Shown here: piece after piece, positions 45,711 to 54,775 of the stretch
Layout: each line of letters opens with the position of its first letter
How positions within the stretch are numbered: position 1 is the stretch's first letter
NCBI GenBank assembly: GCA_963807425.1
Contig: CAWEBZ010000010.1
Coordinates: 124,001-188,000 of the forward strand
DNA: 64,000 nucleotides
Reading direction: 5' to 3'
From: VRUE01 sp963807425
GTDB taxonomy: Bacteria; Actinomycetota; Thermoleophilia; Solirubrobacterales; 70-9
Made by a program: the position numbers and the translations under genes
The notes under the pieces: generated by a model
What the model saw: only the letters and a program-made list of their open reading frames with translations
Database searches by the model: none
Told to the model about the DNA's origin: nothing

Positions 45711-47481
45711 CTACTTGATCACCGCGAGGACGTCGCCGCTGGAGACGGCGAGCCGCCCTCGGCGACGTTCAGCTCCTCGACCTTGCCGGCGCGGTGGGCG
45801 ACGATCTCGTTCTCCATCTTCATCGCCTCGATCACGCAGATCAGGTCGCCCTCGGCGACCTCGGCGCCTTTCTCGACCGCGACTTTGAAGACGGTGCCCT
45901 GCAGCGGCGAGGGCAGCGACTCGCTGGAGGCGCCGCCGCCGCCGCCTGCCTTGCGCTCGCGCTTCGGCGGGCGCTTGCCGCCCGCGCCGCGGGCGCCGCC
46001 GCCGGCCACGGCCTCGCCGATCACCTTGACCTCGAAGAGCTTGCCGGAGACCTCGACCTTGTAGTCGCGGGCGACGAGCTCGGCGCCGTCCTCCTCTGCC
46101 GGCGCCGGCGCGGCGTCCTGGCCGGCGCGGTCGACTTGAGCCACTCGCGGTCCTCCATCAGGTCGCGGCAGGTCTCGCCGTTGGCCCACTGCTCGGTGGC
46201 GAGGATCGCGCTTGTGGAAGGGGATCAGCGTGGTCAGGCCGCCGACCTCGTACTCGTCCAGCGCCCGCAGCATCCGTCGCGTCGCGTGCTCGCGGTCGAC
46301 GTCCCAGACGATCAGCTTGGCGACCATCGGGTCGTACATCGGCGTCACCTCGGAGCCGGCCTCGACCCCGGAGTCGACGCGAACGCCCGGCCCGGCAGGC
46401 TCGCGATAGGTGGTGATCGCGCCCGGGTGCGGGAGCGAATTTCTTGTGGGCCGCCTCGGCGTTGATCCGGCACTCGATCGCGTGACCGCGCAGCTCGACG
46501 TCCTCCTGGGCGACCGAGAGCGCCTCGCCGGCCGCGACGAGCACCTGCTCGCGGACGATGTCGACGCCGGTCACCATCTCGGTCACGCAGTGCTCGACCT
46601 GGACCCGGGTGTTCATCTCGAGGAAGAAGTACTCGTCGCCGACCTGCATCCCCTCGACCGTGCCGGCGCCGCGATAGCCGACCGCGGCCGCGGCATCGGT
46701 GGCGATCTTGCCGATCCGCTCGCGCATCTCCGCGTCGACGCGCGGGCCGGGGGCCTCCTCGATCACCTTCTGGTGGCGGCGCTGGATCGAGCAGTCGCGC
46801 TCGCCGAGGTGGATCACGTTGCCGTGGGAGTCAGCCAGCACCTGGACCTCGACATGGCGCGGGTCCTCGAGGTAGCGCTCGACGTAGACGCGGTCGTCGG
46901 AGAAGAACTTCTCGCCTTCGCGGCCGGCACCCTCGAAGGCCTCCTCGAGGTCCGCCGGCGTCATCGCCACGCGGAAGCCCTTGCCGCCGCCGCCGCCCGC
47001 CGCCTTGCAGGCGACCGGATAACCGGCTTCCTCAGCTTGCTTCTTGGCCGCCTCGACGTCCTTTGCCGGCTCCGTCGCTCCCGGCACGATCGGCACGCCC
47101 GCCTCGGCCATGATCTCGCGCGCCCGCGTCTTCGAGCCCATCGCTTCGATCGCCTCTGGCGGCGGGCCGATGAAGACGATGTCCGGCTTCGGCGCAGGCG
47201 CGAGCGAAGTCCGCGTTCTCGGCGAGGAAGCCGTAGCCAGGATGGATCGCCTCCGCCCCGGCCTGCTTCGCGGTCTCGATGATCTTCTCGATGTTCAGAT
47301 AGCTCTCGGCGGGGACCGCCGGGCCGATCAGGAAAGCCTCGCCGGCCTCGCGCACGTGCGGCGCCTCGCGGTCGATCTCCGAGTAGACGGCGACCGAGCC
47401 GATCCCCATCTCCTTCAGGGTCCGCGCGACGCGGATCGCGATCTCGCCGCGGTTGGCTATCAGCACCTTCTCGAACATCAC
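45711..47481 (-). pseudogene. Acyl-CoA carboxylase alpha subunit (biotin carboxylase + BCCP), five indels
   Basis: The N-terminus FEKVLIANRGEIAIRVARTLKEMGI and GYGFLAENADFA start the biotin carboxylase domain, followed by AGGGGGKGFRVAM (ATP grasp), GERDCSIQRRHQKVIEEAP and EMNTRVQVEHCVTEM. The C-terminus has the biotinyl Lys in VIEAMKMENEIVAH and ends SSGDVLAVIK. Indels near 47182, 46422, 46210, 46120 and 45749-45753 break the frame; correcting them gives 589 residues, matching AccA3/PccA-type fused subunits. The enzyme carboxylates acetyl- or propionyl-CoA. No beta subunit is in the window; an epsilon-like gene lies at 63645. Confidence 0.82.
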
Positions 47482-47562
47482 AAATGTTCGTCCTTCGCTC
47501 GCGGCGCAAAGGAATCAGAGATGCATGCTTGCTCGCTCAGACTCACGGGTGCGGCAGTCTAT

Positions 47563-48375
47563 TTATGCCGGCGGCGAAGGGACCTCGGGCTCGCCGAGAT
47601 CGTAGGTGTCGTAGGCGCCGAAGCGGGCGAAGGTCTTGTGGGTCGGGCCGTGGTAGTCGGAGGAGCCGGTGGGGACGAGGTTGAGCGCATGGCAGAGCTC
47701 CAGCAGGTGGGCGGTCTGCTCGCGGCTGTGGGTCGGATAGAAGGTCTCGACCCCGTCGGGCCGCAGGGAGCGGATCAGCTCGTCGACCTGATCGGAGTCA
47801 TCGATGTCCCAGTAGGGATGGGCGATCACCGCAACGCCGCCGGCTTCGCGGATCAGCGCGATCGCCTGCTCGGCGGTCGGCCAGCTGCGCGGCACGAAGG
47901 CCTTTCCGCCGGGGACCAGGTACTCCTCGAAGAAGGGCCCGAGGTCGCCGGTGGCGCCAGCTGCCCTGGCGATGTGGGGGCGGCCGATCGAGAGCGCATC
48001 GCCGGCCTCCCTGACCGCGTCCTCCAGGTGCAGGTGGAAGCCCCAGCCGCGCAGCCGCTCGACGATCTGCCCGGCTCGCGTCACCCGCTCGTGCTGGGCT
48101 CGCTCGCAGGCCGGCGCAATCTTGCCCAGGTCGACCCAGTAGCCGCAGACGTGCAGGTCTTCCGCGTACTCGTGCACGCAGGACATCTCGATCGCAGGCA
48201 CCAGCTGGATGCCGAAGGTCTTGGCGGCCTCCGCCGCCTCCGCCACGCCGGCGATCGCGTCGTGGTCGGTCAGGGCCAGGGTGGTGACGCCGGCCTCCCA
48301 GGCTTGGGCGACGACCTCGGCCGGCGCCAGCTGCCCGTCCGAGACGGTCGAGTGGCTCTGTAGCTCGATCAGCAT
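47563..48375 (-). CDS. PHP-domain phosphoesterase (RNase AM/YciV-like)
   Basis: The 270-residue protein has the PHP layout: LQSHSTVSDGQLAPAEVV, LTDHDAIAGV, AIEMSCVHEY, GGVAVIAHPYW and GSSDYHGP. The usual DxHxH start motif reads ELQSH here, so the first metal His is replaced by Gln6; the other metal residues appear present. RNase AM-like members trim 5' ends of RNA or hydrolyse 3',5'-bisphosphate nucleotides. It diverges from the haem operon across a 123-base region that holds the iron-type operator. Confidence 0.85.
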   Translation of the reverse strand: MLIELQSHSTVSDGQLAPAEVVAQAWEAGVTTLALTDHDAIAGVAEAAEAAKTFGIQLVPAIEMSCVHEYAEDLHVCGYWVDLGKIAPACERAQHERVTRAGQIVERLRGWGFHLHLEDAVREAGDALSIGRPHIARAAGATGDLGPFFEEYLVPGGKAFVPRSWPTAEQAIALIREAGGVAVIAHPYWDIDDSDQVDELIRSLRPDGVETFYPTHSREQTAHLLELCHALNLVPTGSSDYHGPTHKTFARFGAYDTYDLGEPEVPSPPA

Positions 48376-48423
48376 CGGGACGAACCCTATTCGGCGGCCG
48401 TCGAGGTCAGCTTTGTTCGGCTA

Positions 48424-48457
48424 CCCTAATTAGGCAAACCTAATTAGGGCGCCCTAA
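48424..48457. promoter_or_regulatory. Tandem TTAGG-N4-CCTAA operator upstream of the haem operon
   Basis: Two 14-base dyads abut exactly, at 48430-48443 (spacer CAAA) and 48444-48457 (spacer GCGC), preceded by a further CCCTAA half-site at 48424-48429. The half-sites match those of DtxR/IdeR boxes (TTAGG...CCTAA), but the dyad is tighter than the classical 19-base box. It sits about 40 bases upstream of the first haem gene, consistent with iron repression. Confidence 0.7.
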
Positions 48458-48498
48458 GCAGTTGCTAGCGCGGGGCATCAATCGAAAGGAGCGGGGCC

Positions 48499-48798
48499 TT
48501 GGTAATCGTGATGAACGTTGTCCACGTCAAAGAGGAGCGCCGAGAGGCATTCGAGCGCGCTTTCCTCGAGCGTGAGAGCCACGTCCACAAGGCCGAGGGC
48601 TTCGCCGGTTTCGAGCTGCTGCGCCGCGACCGCGAGGGCGAGTACGTCGTCCTCAGCCGCTGGGAGAGCGACGAGGCGTTCAAGGCCTGGGTCAACAGCG
48701 ACCTCTTCAAGCTCAGCCATCGCCACGCCGACGGTGAGCTCGCCCACGGCAGCGAGGTGCGCCATTACGAGGTGATCGACGCCAAGGTCCCGGCGTGA
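48499..48798 (+). CDS. IsdG/MhuD-like haem-degrading monooxygenase
   Basis: The 99-residue ferredoxin-like ABM-fold protein has Asn6, Trp64 and His74 placed like the Asn-Trp-His triad of IsdG and MhuD. It would open haem and release iron in the cytosol. The start is TTG 48499, backed by an AAAGGAG ribosome site about ten bases upstream. Its stop overlaps the next gene (GTGA). As first gene of a haem uptake operon under an iron-type operator, haem degradation is the likely role; a generic antibiotic-biosynthesis monooxygenase is the alternative. Confidence 0.85.
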   Translation: MVIVMNVVHVKEERREAFERAFLERESHVHKAEGFAGFELLRRDREGEYVVLSRWESDEAFKAWVNSDLFKLSHRHADGELAHGSEVRHYEVIDAKVPA

Positions 48799-49646
48799 GG
48801 AGACTCCTGACCGCGGCGCTCCTCGGCGCGATCCTCTGCCTCCCGGCCGGCGCTCAGGCGGCACCGCCGAAGCGAATCGTCGCGCTGACCCCGTTCACCG
48901 CGAACACCCTGGCCAAGCTCGGCGTCAAGCCGGTCGGCATCGGGCAGACCCTGGGCGGCGCGGAACGCTTCTCGCCGAAGCTGAAAGGGGTCCCCACGCT
49001 TCCCCTCTCCCACCCCAACGGGCCCAACCTCGAGCAGCTCGCCTCGCTCGACCCCGACCTCGTCTTCTCCTCCGACACCTGGGCGAAGGGCAACGAGGCG
49101 ATGGGCAACCTCGGCATCCGCACCCTGGTCCACGAGCCCTTCCGCCTCAACGGGGCGTTTGCCCAGACCCTGGTGATCGGCGCCCTGGTCGGCAAGCTGA
49201 AACAAGCGAAAGCGCTGGTCGCCTCGATGAAGAAACGCGTGGCCCAGGCGCGCAGGGGCATCGAGCAACACCCGACCGTGATGCTGATCCTCGGCGTCGG
49301 GCGGACTCCCTTCACCTTTCTTCCGAACAGCTGGGGTGGCGACATCGTCACCAAGGCAGGGGGTCGCCTGCTGACCGGGGGTGTCGAGTCCAGCTCCGGC
49401 TTCGAGCGGATCTCCGACGAGGTCGTCGTCGCCGAGGACCCCGACGTGATCGTCGCCGTCCCCCACGCCAACGAGGAGGACATCCCCAGCCTGACCGAGT
49501 ACCTGCGCACCAACCCGGCCTGGGCGACAACCTCGGCCGTGCGCAACGGACGGATCTACATCTCGGTGGACAACTCGCTGCTGCAGGCGGGCACCGATGT
49601 CGCGCGCACGATCCGCAAGGTCCGCCGCGTCTATCTGCAGAACTGA
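48795..49646 (+). CDS. Haem ABC transporter substrate-binding protein (HmuT-like)
   Basis: The 283-residue protein has a signal peptide (RLLTAALLGAILCLPAGAQA) and the BtuF/HmuT type III fold: PKRIVALTPFTANTLAKLGV, NLEQLASLDPDLVFSS, a long backbone helix (about 120-155), and VIVAVPHANEEDIPSL. A lipobox is not convincing (GAILC). The GTG start overlaps the preceding stop (GTGA). Cobalamin or siderophore ligand is possible, but haem is favoured by the flanking Htaa and IsdG-like genes. Confidence 0.85.
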   Translation: MRRLLTAALLGAILCLPAGAQAAPPKRIVALTPFTANTLAKLGVKPVGIGQTLGGAERFSPKLKGVPTLPLSHPNGPNLEQLASLDPDLVFSSDTWAKGNEAMGNLGIRTLVHEPFRLNGAFAQTLVIGALVGKLKQAKALVASMKKRVAQARRGIEQHPTVMLILGVGRTPFTFLPNSWGGDIVTKAGGRLLTGGVESSSGFERISDEVVVAEDPDVIVAVPHANEEDIPSLTEYLRTNPAWATTSAVRNGRIYISVDNSLLQAGTDVARTIRKVRRVYLQN

Positions 49647-49650
49647 GACA

Positions 49651-50634
49651 TTGGCCCGGCGCACGCTCGTATTCGCGGCGCTGCTCGCCGCCCTCGCCGT
49701 CGCGACGATCGCCTCGCTGGCGCTGGGCGCGGTCAAGGTCCCCTTCGCCGAGGTGATCGACGTCCTACTCGGCAAGGGTGGCGGCGGGCCCGAGCAGCAG
49801 ATCGTCGAGACGCTGCGGCTGCCGCGCACGGTCGAGGCGCTGATCGTCGGTGCCGCCCTCGGCATCGCCGGAGCGATCCTGCAGGGGGCGCTGGCCAACC
49901 CGCTCGCCTCGCCCGACGTGATCGGGGTCACCGGCGGAGCCGGCTTCGGCGCGATCCTGATCATCATCCTCTTCCCCGGCTCGATCGCGCTGTTGCCGGT
50001 CGGAGCGCTTGCCTTCGGCCTGCTCGCCGCGACGCTCGTCTTTGCCTTCGCCTGGTCGGGTGCCAACCGCGGCAGCATCGGCAAGGTCGTCCTCGCCGGG
50101 ATCGCGGTCCTCTCGCTGTTCACCGCCGGCACCACCGGGCTGCTCGCCGCCTACCCGGAGCGGGCGCCCTCCGCGATCTTCTTCATCGCCGGCGGCCTCA
50201 CCTCGAGCGGCTGGGAGGAGCTGGAGACTGTCTGGCCCTACTTCGCCGTCGGCTTCGCCTGCGCGGCGCTGCTGATCCGGCCGCTCGACCGGCTCGCGCT
50301 CGGCGACGACGTCGCAGCCTCGCTCGGGTCGCGGCCGCAGCGGATCCGGCTCGGGGCGGGCATCGCCGCCGCCCTGCTCGCCGCCGCCTCGGCGGCGATC
50401 GCCGGCCTGCTCGGCTTCCTCGGCCTGGTCGTCCCGCACGTCGTGCGGATGGCCGGCGGCACCTCCAGCCAAACCTTCGTCGTCCCCGCCTCGGCGATCG
50501 GCGGTGCCGCGCTGCTGGCGGCCGGGGACACGCTGGCCCGCACCCTGCGGGCGCCGATCGAGATGCCGGTCGGCCCCTTCATGGTCGTGCTCGGCGTGCC
50601 GCTGTTCCTCTGGCTGCTGCGCAAGGCGGTCTGA
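49651..50634 (+). CDS. FecCD-family permease (HmuU-like)
   Basis: The 327-residue permease has about nine or ten helices and family signatures LRLPRTVEALIVGAALGIAGAILQG, NPLASPDVIGVTGGAGFGA, and GFLGLVVPHVVRM, the ATPase contact region, then GDTLARTLRAPIEMPVG. The start TTG 49651 lies just after the HmuT-like stop. It would form the membrane channel for haem import. Its stop overlaps the ATPase start as TGATG. Confidence 0.92.
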   Translation: MARRTLVFAALLAALAVATIASLALGAVKVPFAEVIDVLLGKGGGGPEQQIVETLRLPRTVEALIVGAALGIAGAILQGALANPLASPDVIGVTGGAGFGAILIIILFPGSIALLPVGALAFGLLAATLVFAFAWSGANRGSIGKVVLAGIAVLSLFTAGTTGLLAAYPERAPSAIFFIAGGLTSSGWEELETVWPYFAVGFACAALLIRPLDRLALGDDVAASLGSRPQRIRLGAGIAAALLAAASAAIAGLLGFLGLVVPHVVRMAGGTSSQTFVVPASAIGGAALLAAGDTLARTLRAPIEMPVGPFMVVLGVPLFLWLLRKAV

Positions 50635-51462
50635 TGGAGGTGACCGCTCGCCATGACGATTCGCCACCGCTGGAAGCCCGCGGCGTCGAGGTGGAGATCG
50701 GCGGCGTGCCGATTCTGCGCGGCGCCGACCTGCGACTGGATCGCGGCGAGCTGGTGGCGATCGTCGGCCCCAACGGGGCGGGCAAGTCGACGCTGGTCCG
50801 CGCCGTCTCCGGCCTGCAAAAGACCTGTGGCGGAACCGTCCTCTGGTCAGGCCGCGACGTCGAGGAGATGCGGGGCCGTGAGCTGGCGCACGGTGCGTGC
50901 CTTCGTACCGCAGAGGATGCCGGTGCCGGCCGGGGTCAGCGTGCGCGAAGCGGTGACGATCGGCCGCTCCTCCCACCTGAAGCCGCTGCGCCGGCTGACC
51001 GGTGAAGATCGCGAAGGGATCGAGGGCGCAATGGGGCGCGCCCGGGTCACCCGCTTCGCCGAGCGGCCGCTGACGACGCTCTCCGGCGGTGAGCTGCAGC
51101 GGGTCCAGATCGCGATCGGCCTCGCCCAGGAAGCGCCGGTGCTGATCGCCGACGAGCCGACCTCCCAGCTCGACCTCGGCGCCACCGTCGGCGTCGCCAC
51201 GCTGCTCAGGCAGTTGGCCGACGACGGCCTCACGGTGCTGCTGGTCGTCCACGACCTCGCTCTCGCTGCCGCCGTCGCCGACACCGCTGTGGTGGTCTCC
51301 GAAGGCCGCACCGTCGCTACCGGCAATCCCAGCGAGGTGCTCGGCTCGGACCGGCTTGCCGAGGTCTGGGGAGCCGACGCACGACTGACCGAGCACGACG
51401 GCCGCACTGCACTGCATGTCGCCTGGCTCGATCGCCGCTCCGATCCCGTGGAGGCGACCTAA
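50634..51462 (+). CDS. Haem ABC transporter ATPase (HmuV-like), one +1 frameshift
   Basis: The protein has Walker A GPNGAGKST, signature LSGGELQRVQIAIGLAQ, Walker B VLIADEPTSQLDLG and the His switch VVHDLALAA, as in FepC/HmuV ATPases. An extra G at 50885-50886 shifts the frame after the Walker A domain; removing it joins the two parts through RTVRAFVPQRMPVPAG and gives 275 residues. It powers the permease just upstream. Codons and motifs are conserved on both sides of the break, so the gene is probably intact. Confidence 0.85.
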
Positions 51463-51487
51463 TTCCTAGTGTGTTAGTTTGAATTTC

Positions 51488-51501
51488 TTAGGGCACCCTA
51501 A
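51488..51501. promoter_or_regulatory. Second TTAGG-N4-CCTAA operator, upstream of the first Htaa gene
   Basis: A perfect 14-base dyad (TTAGGGCACCCTAA) lies 50 bases before the Htaa gene start and 26 bases after the ATPase stop. It matches the 48444-48457 unit except for one spacer base. It suggests an internal iron-regulated promoter, so the Htaa-ExbB part may be transcribed separately. Confidence 0.68.
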
Positions 51502-51550
51502 TTCTCACTGCCCGTCCCGCTGTCGAATGGCTGAGGAGGCCGACCAAACG

Positions 51551-53598
51551 ATGACCGCACACCCGTCCCGCCCGTCCCGGAGCCGCCGCGCTCGCGCCCT
51601 GCTGGCGCTAGCGACGCTGGCGCTCTCCACCACCGCCTTCGCCGGCGCCGCGGCGGCTTCGCCGGGCAGCGGCGAGGTCGTCTTCTCGCTCAAGCCGGGA
51701 GGCGAGAAATCCCTGCTGCGCCAGGACGTCAAGGCCAAGGCGGGCAAGTGGGGCTCGGTCAAGCGGGTTTTCGCGCGGCAAGGCAAAGGCGGAGTGCAGC
51801 AGGTCGCCCTGCCCGTCGATCGATCTCGAGCTGCGCGAGGCGGCGACCGTCGAGACCGACGGCGCGCTGACGCTCAGCCTGGACGGACGCAAAGCGACAC
51901 TGAGGGACCTGATCCTGCAGGTCGCGGGACGCAGGACCGCAATCAGCGCCAAGCTGGGAGGCAAGCGACTGGTCGTCTTCCGGGCCCGGGGCGAGGCCAA
52001 GGTCGACTCCTCGACCCTGGCGCTCAACGGGGCGAAGCTCACACTCACCGAGAATGGCGCCAACGCTCTTCAGCAGCGGCTCGACCTCGAGCAGCTCTCC
52101 GCCGGCAAGCTGGGAACAGTCGACGTCGATGCTCGCCTCACTGCCGGTCCCGCGGCATCAAATGCACTGCCGTATGGCAATGACGCCCTTCCCGGCGGCC
52201 CGGTCGACCCCTACGCGAAACAGTGCGGCGTGGCGCTTAAAAGCACCGTCCAGGGCAGCGCTGCCGGCCCGGCACCGGCGCCCACGCTGACCAGCCCGGC
52301 GAGCGTCAGCGGCGGCTCGATCCAGTGGGGCTTCCAGGAGTCCTTCCGTTTCTACGTCGTCACCCTCTCCGGCGGCACCCTGGTGCCGATCGCACCGGCG
52401 ACACAGCCCGCCCCTCCGCTCGGCGGCTTCAGCTTCCCGGCGACCGGCGGCGGCTACGTCCTGGGCGCCGCCGGCGACTCCAGCGATGACACGGCAGTCA
52501 TCGACGGCAGCGGCGAGGTCGTCATCTGCAACGCGCCGCACGGGTTCCGGATCACCCTTTCCAACCCAACGGTGACGATCGACGGCGCCGACTCGCGCCT
52601 CACGGTCAGCGTCGACACCAACATGTCCGGCATCCACACACCGGCCCAGCGCGTCGATCTGGCCAAGCTCGACATCGACGACGCCAGCACTTTCTTCAGC
52701 GAAAACGCGAAAACCGTGACCTGGGGGGACCTGCCGGTGACCATCACCGAAGCCGGCGAGCAGGCGCTGCAGCTCTGCAACCCGATGAACCCCGGGCCGT
52801 GCAGCTACGAAGAGGGCGACACGCTCGAACCGCTGACCGTGACCGCCGCCACCAACGCAACCGAGGCGGCATGGCCGTTTGCCTCCGCCTGCAACATCGT
52901 CATTCCGGCGACCGCGTCGTCCTGGCCGGCGGCACCGGCGGCACCGCTGGCCCTGCCCGTGCTTGGCGCCTCGCAGTCGGAGACGCTGACGGAAGGCTCG
53001 ATCGACTGGGGCTTCCGCAACAGTCTCCGCAACACGGTCCAGACCAACGGGGTGTTCAACCTCTCGGGCGGGGCGACCCGCAGCGACGCGGTCGACATGT
53101 CGGGCTCGGGCAAGTTCTTCAGCTGGCCCAGCACGAGCGGCGAATACGAACCGGGCACTCCCGGCAAGCTGATCCTGCACGGGACCGGCAGCGTGGCGCT
53201 CTGCAATACGGCGCATGGCTTCGGCACAGTGCTCGGCAAACCCGACCCTGGTCATAGACGGGGCCAAATCCCGCATCAGCATGGACGTCGCCACCCGCCT
53301 CGGCACCTCCTGGACCTGGGGCCAGGTCGACGTGGCAACCATCGCCACTGGCGGCATCGTCGTCGAAGAGCTGGCGGACACGCCGAGCCCGGGCCTGGAG
53401 ACGATCAAGTGGACGTTCCCCGACCTCGGCGCCGACAACGCGCCAGGGGGTGGTGACGATGACACCGACTCAACCAACAGCCCGGTGAAGCTCGCCACGC
53501 CTGGGACCAGCGCCTTCTGGCTCCTCGGCGGCTCCTACAAAACCACCGGGACGGCGCTGAACAAGCTCAGCGTCTCCTTCGTCCACCCGGCGAGCTAG
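51551..53598 (+). CDS. htaA: Exported haem-binding protein with two Htaa domains, two +1 frameshifts
   Basis: Correcting extra bases near 51821 and 53241-53243 gives 681 residues. A long signal peptide (to about AAAA|SPG) is followed by an N-terminal beta-rich Htaa-like module (AISAKLGGKRLVVF). Two full Htaa domains follow: one begins SIQWGFQESFRFYV and has NAPHGFRITL, the other begins SIDWGFRNSLRNTVQ and has NTAHGFGTVL. In C. diphtheriae HtaA, haem is bound by a conserved Tyr and His. Domain one keeps both; domain two lacks the first Tyr. No C-terminal membrane anchor is seen. It follows the HmuTUV genes. Confidence 0.85.
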
Positions 53599-53602
53599 AG
53601 CG

Positions 53603-54775
53603 ATGCGCGGCGCCACGGCAGCCCTGCTGGGAGCGCTGCTGGCGCTGGCTCTCACCGCGTCCGCTGCGGCGGGCGCGGTGAAGCCGGTGGGCAGCACAAC
53701 CCTGGTCGTCGGCGCCGCGCAATCGCAGCAGCTGGACAAACGAGGGGTGGACATCGGCGGCGCCGGAGCGGCCGAGAGCAGCGGGCGGGAGATCCGCCTC
53801 GGTATCAGCGACGGTTCGATCGGCAGCAGCGCCGCCGACCTTGCCAGCGACGGAGCTCTGCGGCTTGCCGCTGGCAGCGGGCGTGCTCGCAAGGTCGTCA
53901 GGCTGACCGGCCTGCGCGTCGCGCTCGCTTCCACCTCGACGCTCAGCGCCAAGCTGGGCGGCAAGCGCCGCACCGTATTCGACCTGAGAACGGCTCCTGA
54001 CTCGCTGGCGATCGACGCGGTGCGCGGCACAGCGCAGCTGCGAAGGGCTCAGCTGGTCTGGCGCCGCGGCGCTGCGCGGGCGCTGAGCAACCGGCTCGAC
54101 GTCCGGATACCCCGTGGCGTGCTGGGCACGATCAGGGTCAGCGCCGCAGTCGTCATCCCCGATACCCCCCAGCAAGGGGCGATCAGTGACGAACCGCCCC
54201 TGCTGGCCCGTCCGGCGAGCGCGGTGAACGTCACCGCTGCCAGCCTCAGCTGGCACGTTCGCGACTCCTGGATCCGCTACACCAACACCCAGGAAGCCCC
54301 TCAAGCACTTGAAGGCGCAGTTGCCGGCCCGGCGATCCCCGAGAGCACCCACCCCTGTCCCGACAGGCCGGGGGGCACCAACCCCACCCTGGTCTACTCC
54401 TACGACTTCCCCTTCGCCAACGGCTGGTATGACCCGGTCAGCGGATCGGCCGCCCTCTATTACCTAGGCGCCGTCAGGTTCAGCTACCCCGCCCACGGCA
54501 TCGACCTGACGACCCGCAACCCCGAGATCGAGATCGCCGGCGCGGCCTCGCGGGCGATCTTCCGCCTTCGCAGCAGCACCTACCTCGACAAACGAGCGGC
54601 GATCCTCGGCCTTGCCCTGAGCGGTCCGCCAAGCGAGGCGCCAGCCGGAACCTTCAGCTTCGGTGCGCCGCTGCGCGGCTCGCTGACCACCGACGGCCAG
54701 GCGGTGTTCGCCGGCTTCTACGCTCCGCCCAACAACGGCTTCGGCTGCTTCTCGGTTTCCTTCTCGACCGGATGA
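53603..54775 (+). CDS. Exported single-Htaa-domain haem-binding protein
   Basis: The 390-residue protein has a signal peptide (ATAALLGALLALALTASAAAG), an N-terminal module like that of the larger Htaa protein (STLSAKLGGKRRTVFDLR), and one Htaa domain (SLSWHVRDSWIRYTNT; FSYPAHGIDLTTRNPEIEIAG) that keeps Tyr and His at the haem positions. A Cys pair is possible. It probably passes haem between the larger Htaa protein and HmuT. Its stop overlaps the next start as ATGA. Confidence 0.85.
   Translation: MRGATAALLGALLALALTASAAAGAVKPVGSTTLVVGAAQSQQLDKRGVDIGGAGAAESSGREIRLGISDGSIGSSAADLASDGALRLAAGSGRARKVVRLTGLRVALASTSTLSAKLGGKRRTVFDLRTAPDSLAIDAVRGTAQLRRAQLVWRRGAARALSNRLDVRIPRGVLGTIRVSAAVVIPDTPQQGAISDEPPLLARPASAVNVTAASLSWHVRDSWIRYTNTQEAPQALEGAVAGPAIPESTHPCPDRPGGTNPTLVYSYDFPFANGWYDPVSGSAALYYLGAVRFSYPAHGIDLTTRNPEIEIAGAASRAIFRLRSSTYLDKRAAILGLALSGPPSEAPAGTFSFGAPLRGSLTTDGQAVFAGFYAPPNNGFGCFSVSFSTG

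Noticed and set aside
43890..47481. Programmed frameshifting in sulfatase and carboxylase genes
   Set aside because: There are too many sites per gene, in both directions, with no slippery heptamers or downstream structures; single-base homopolymer errors explain them better.
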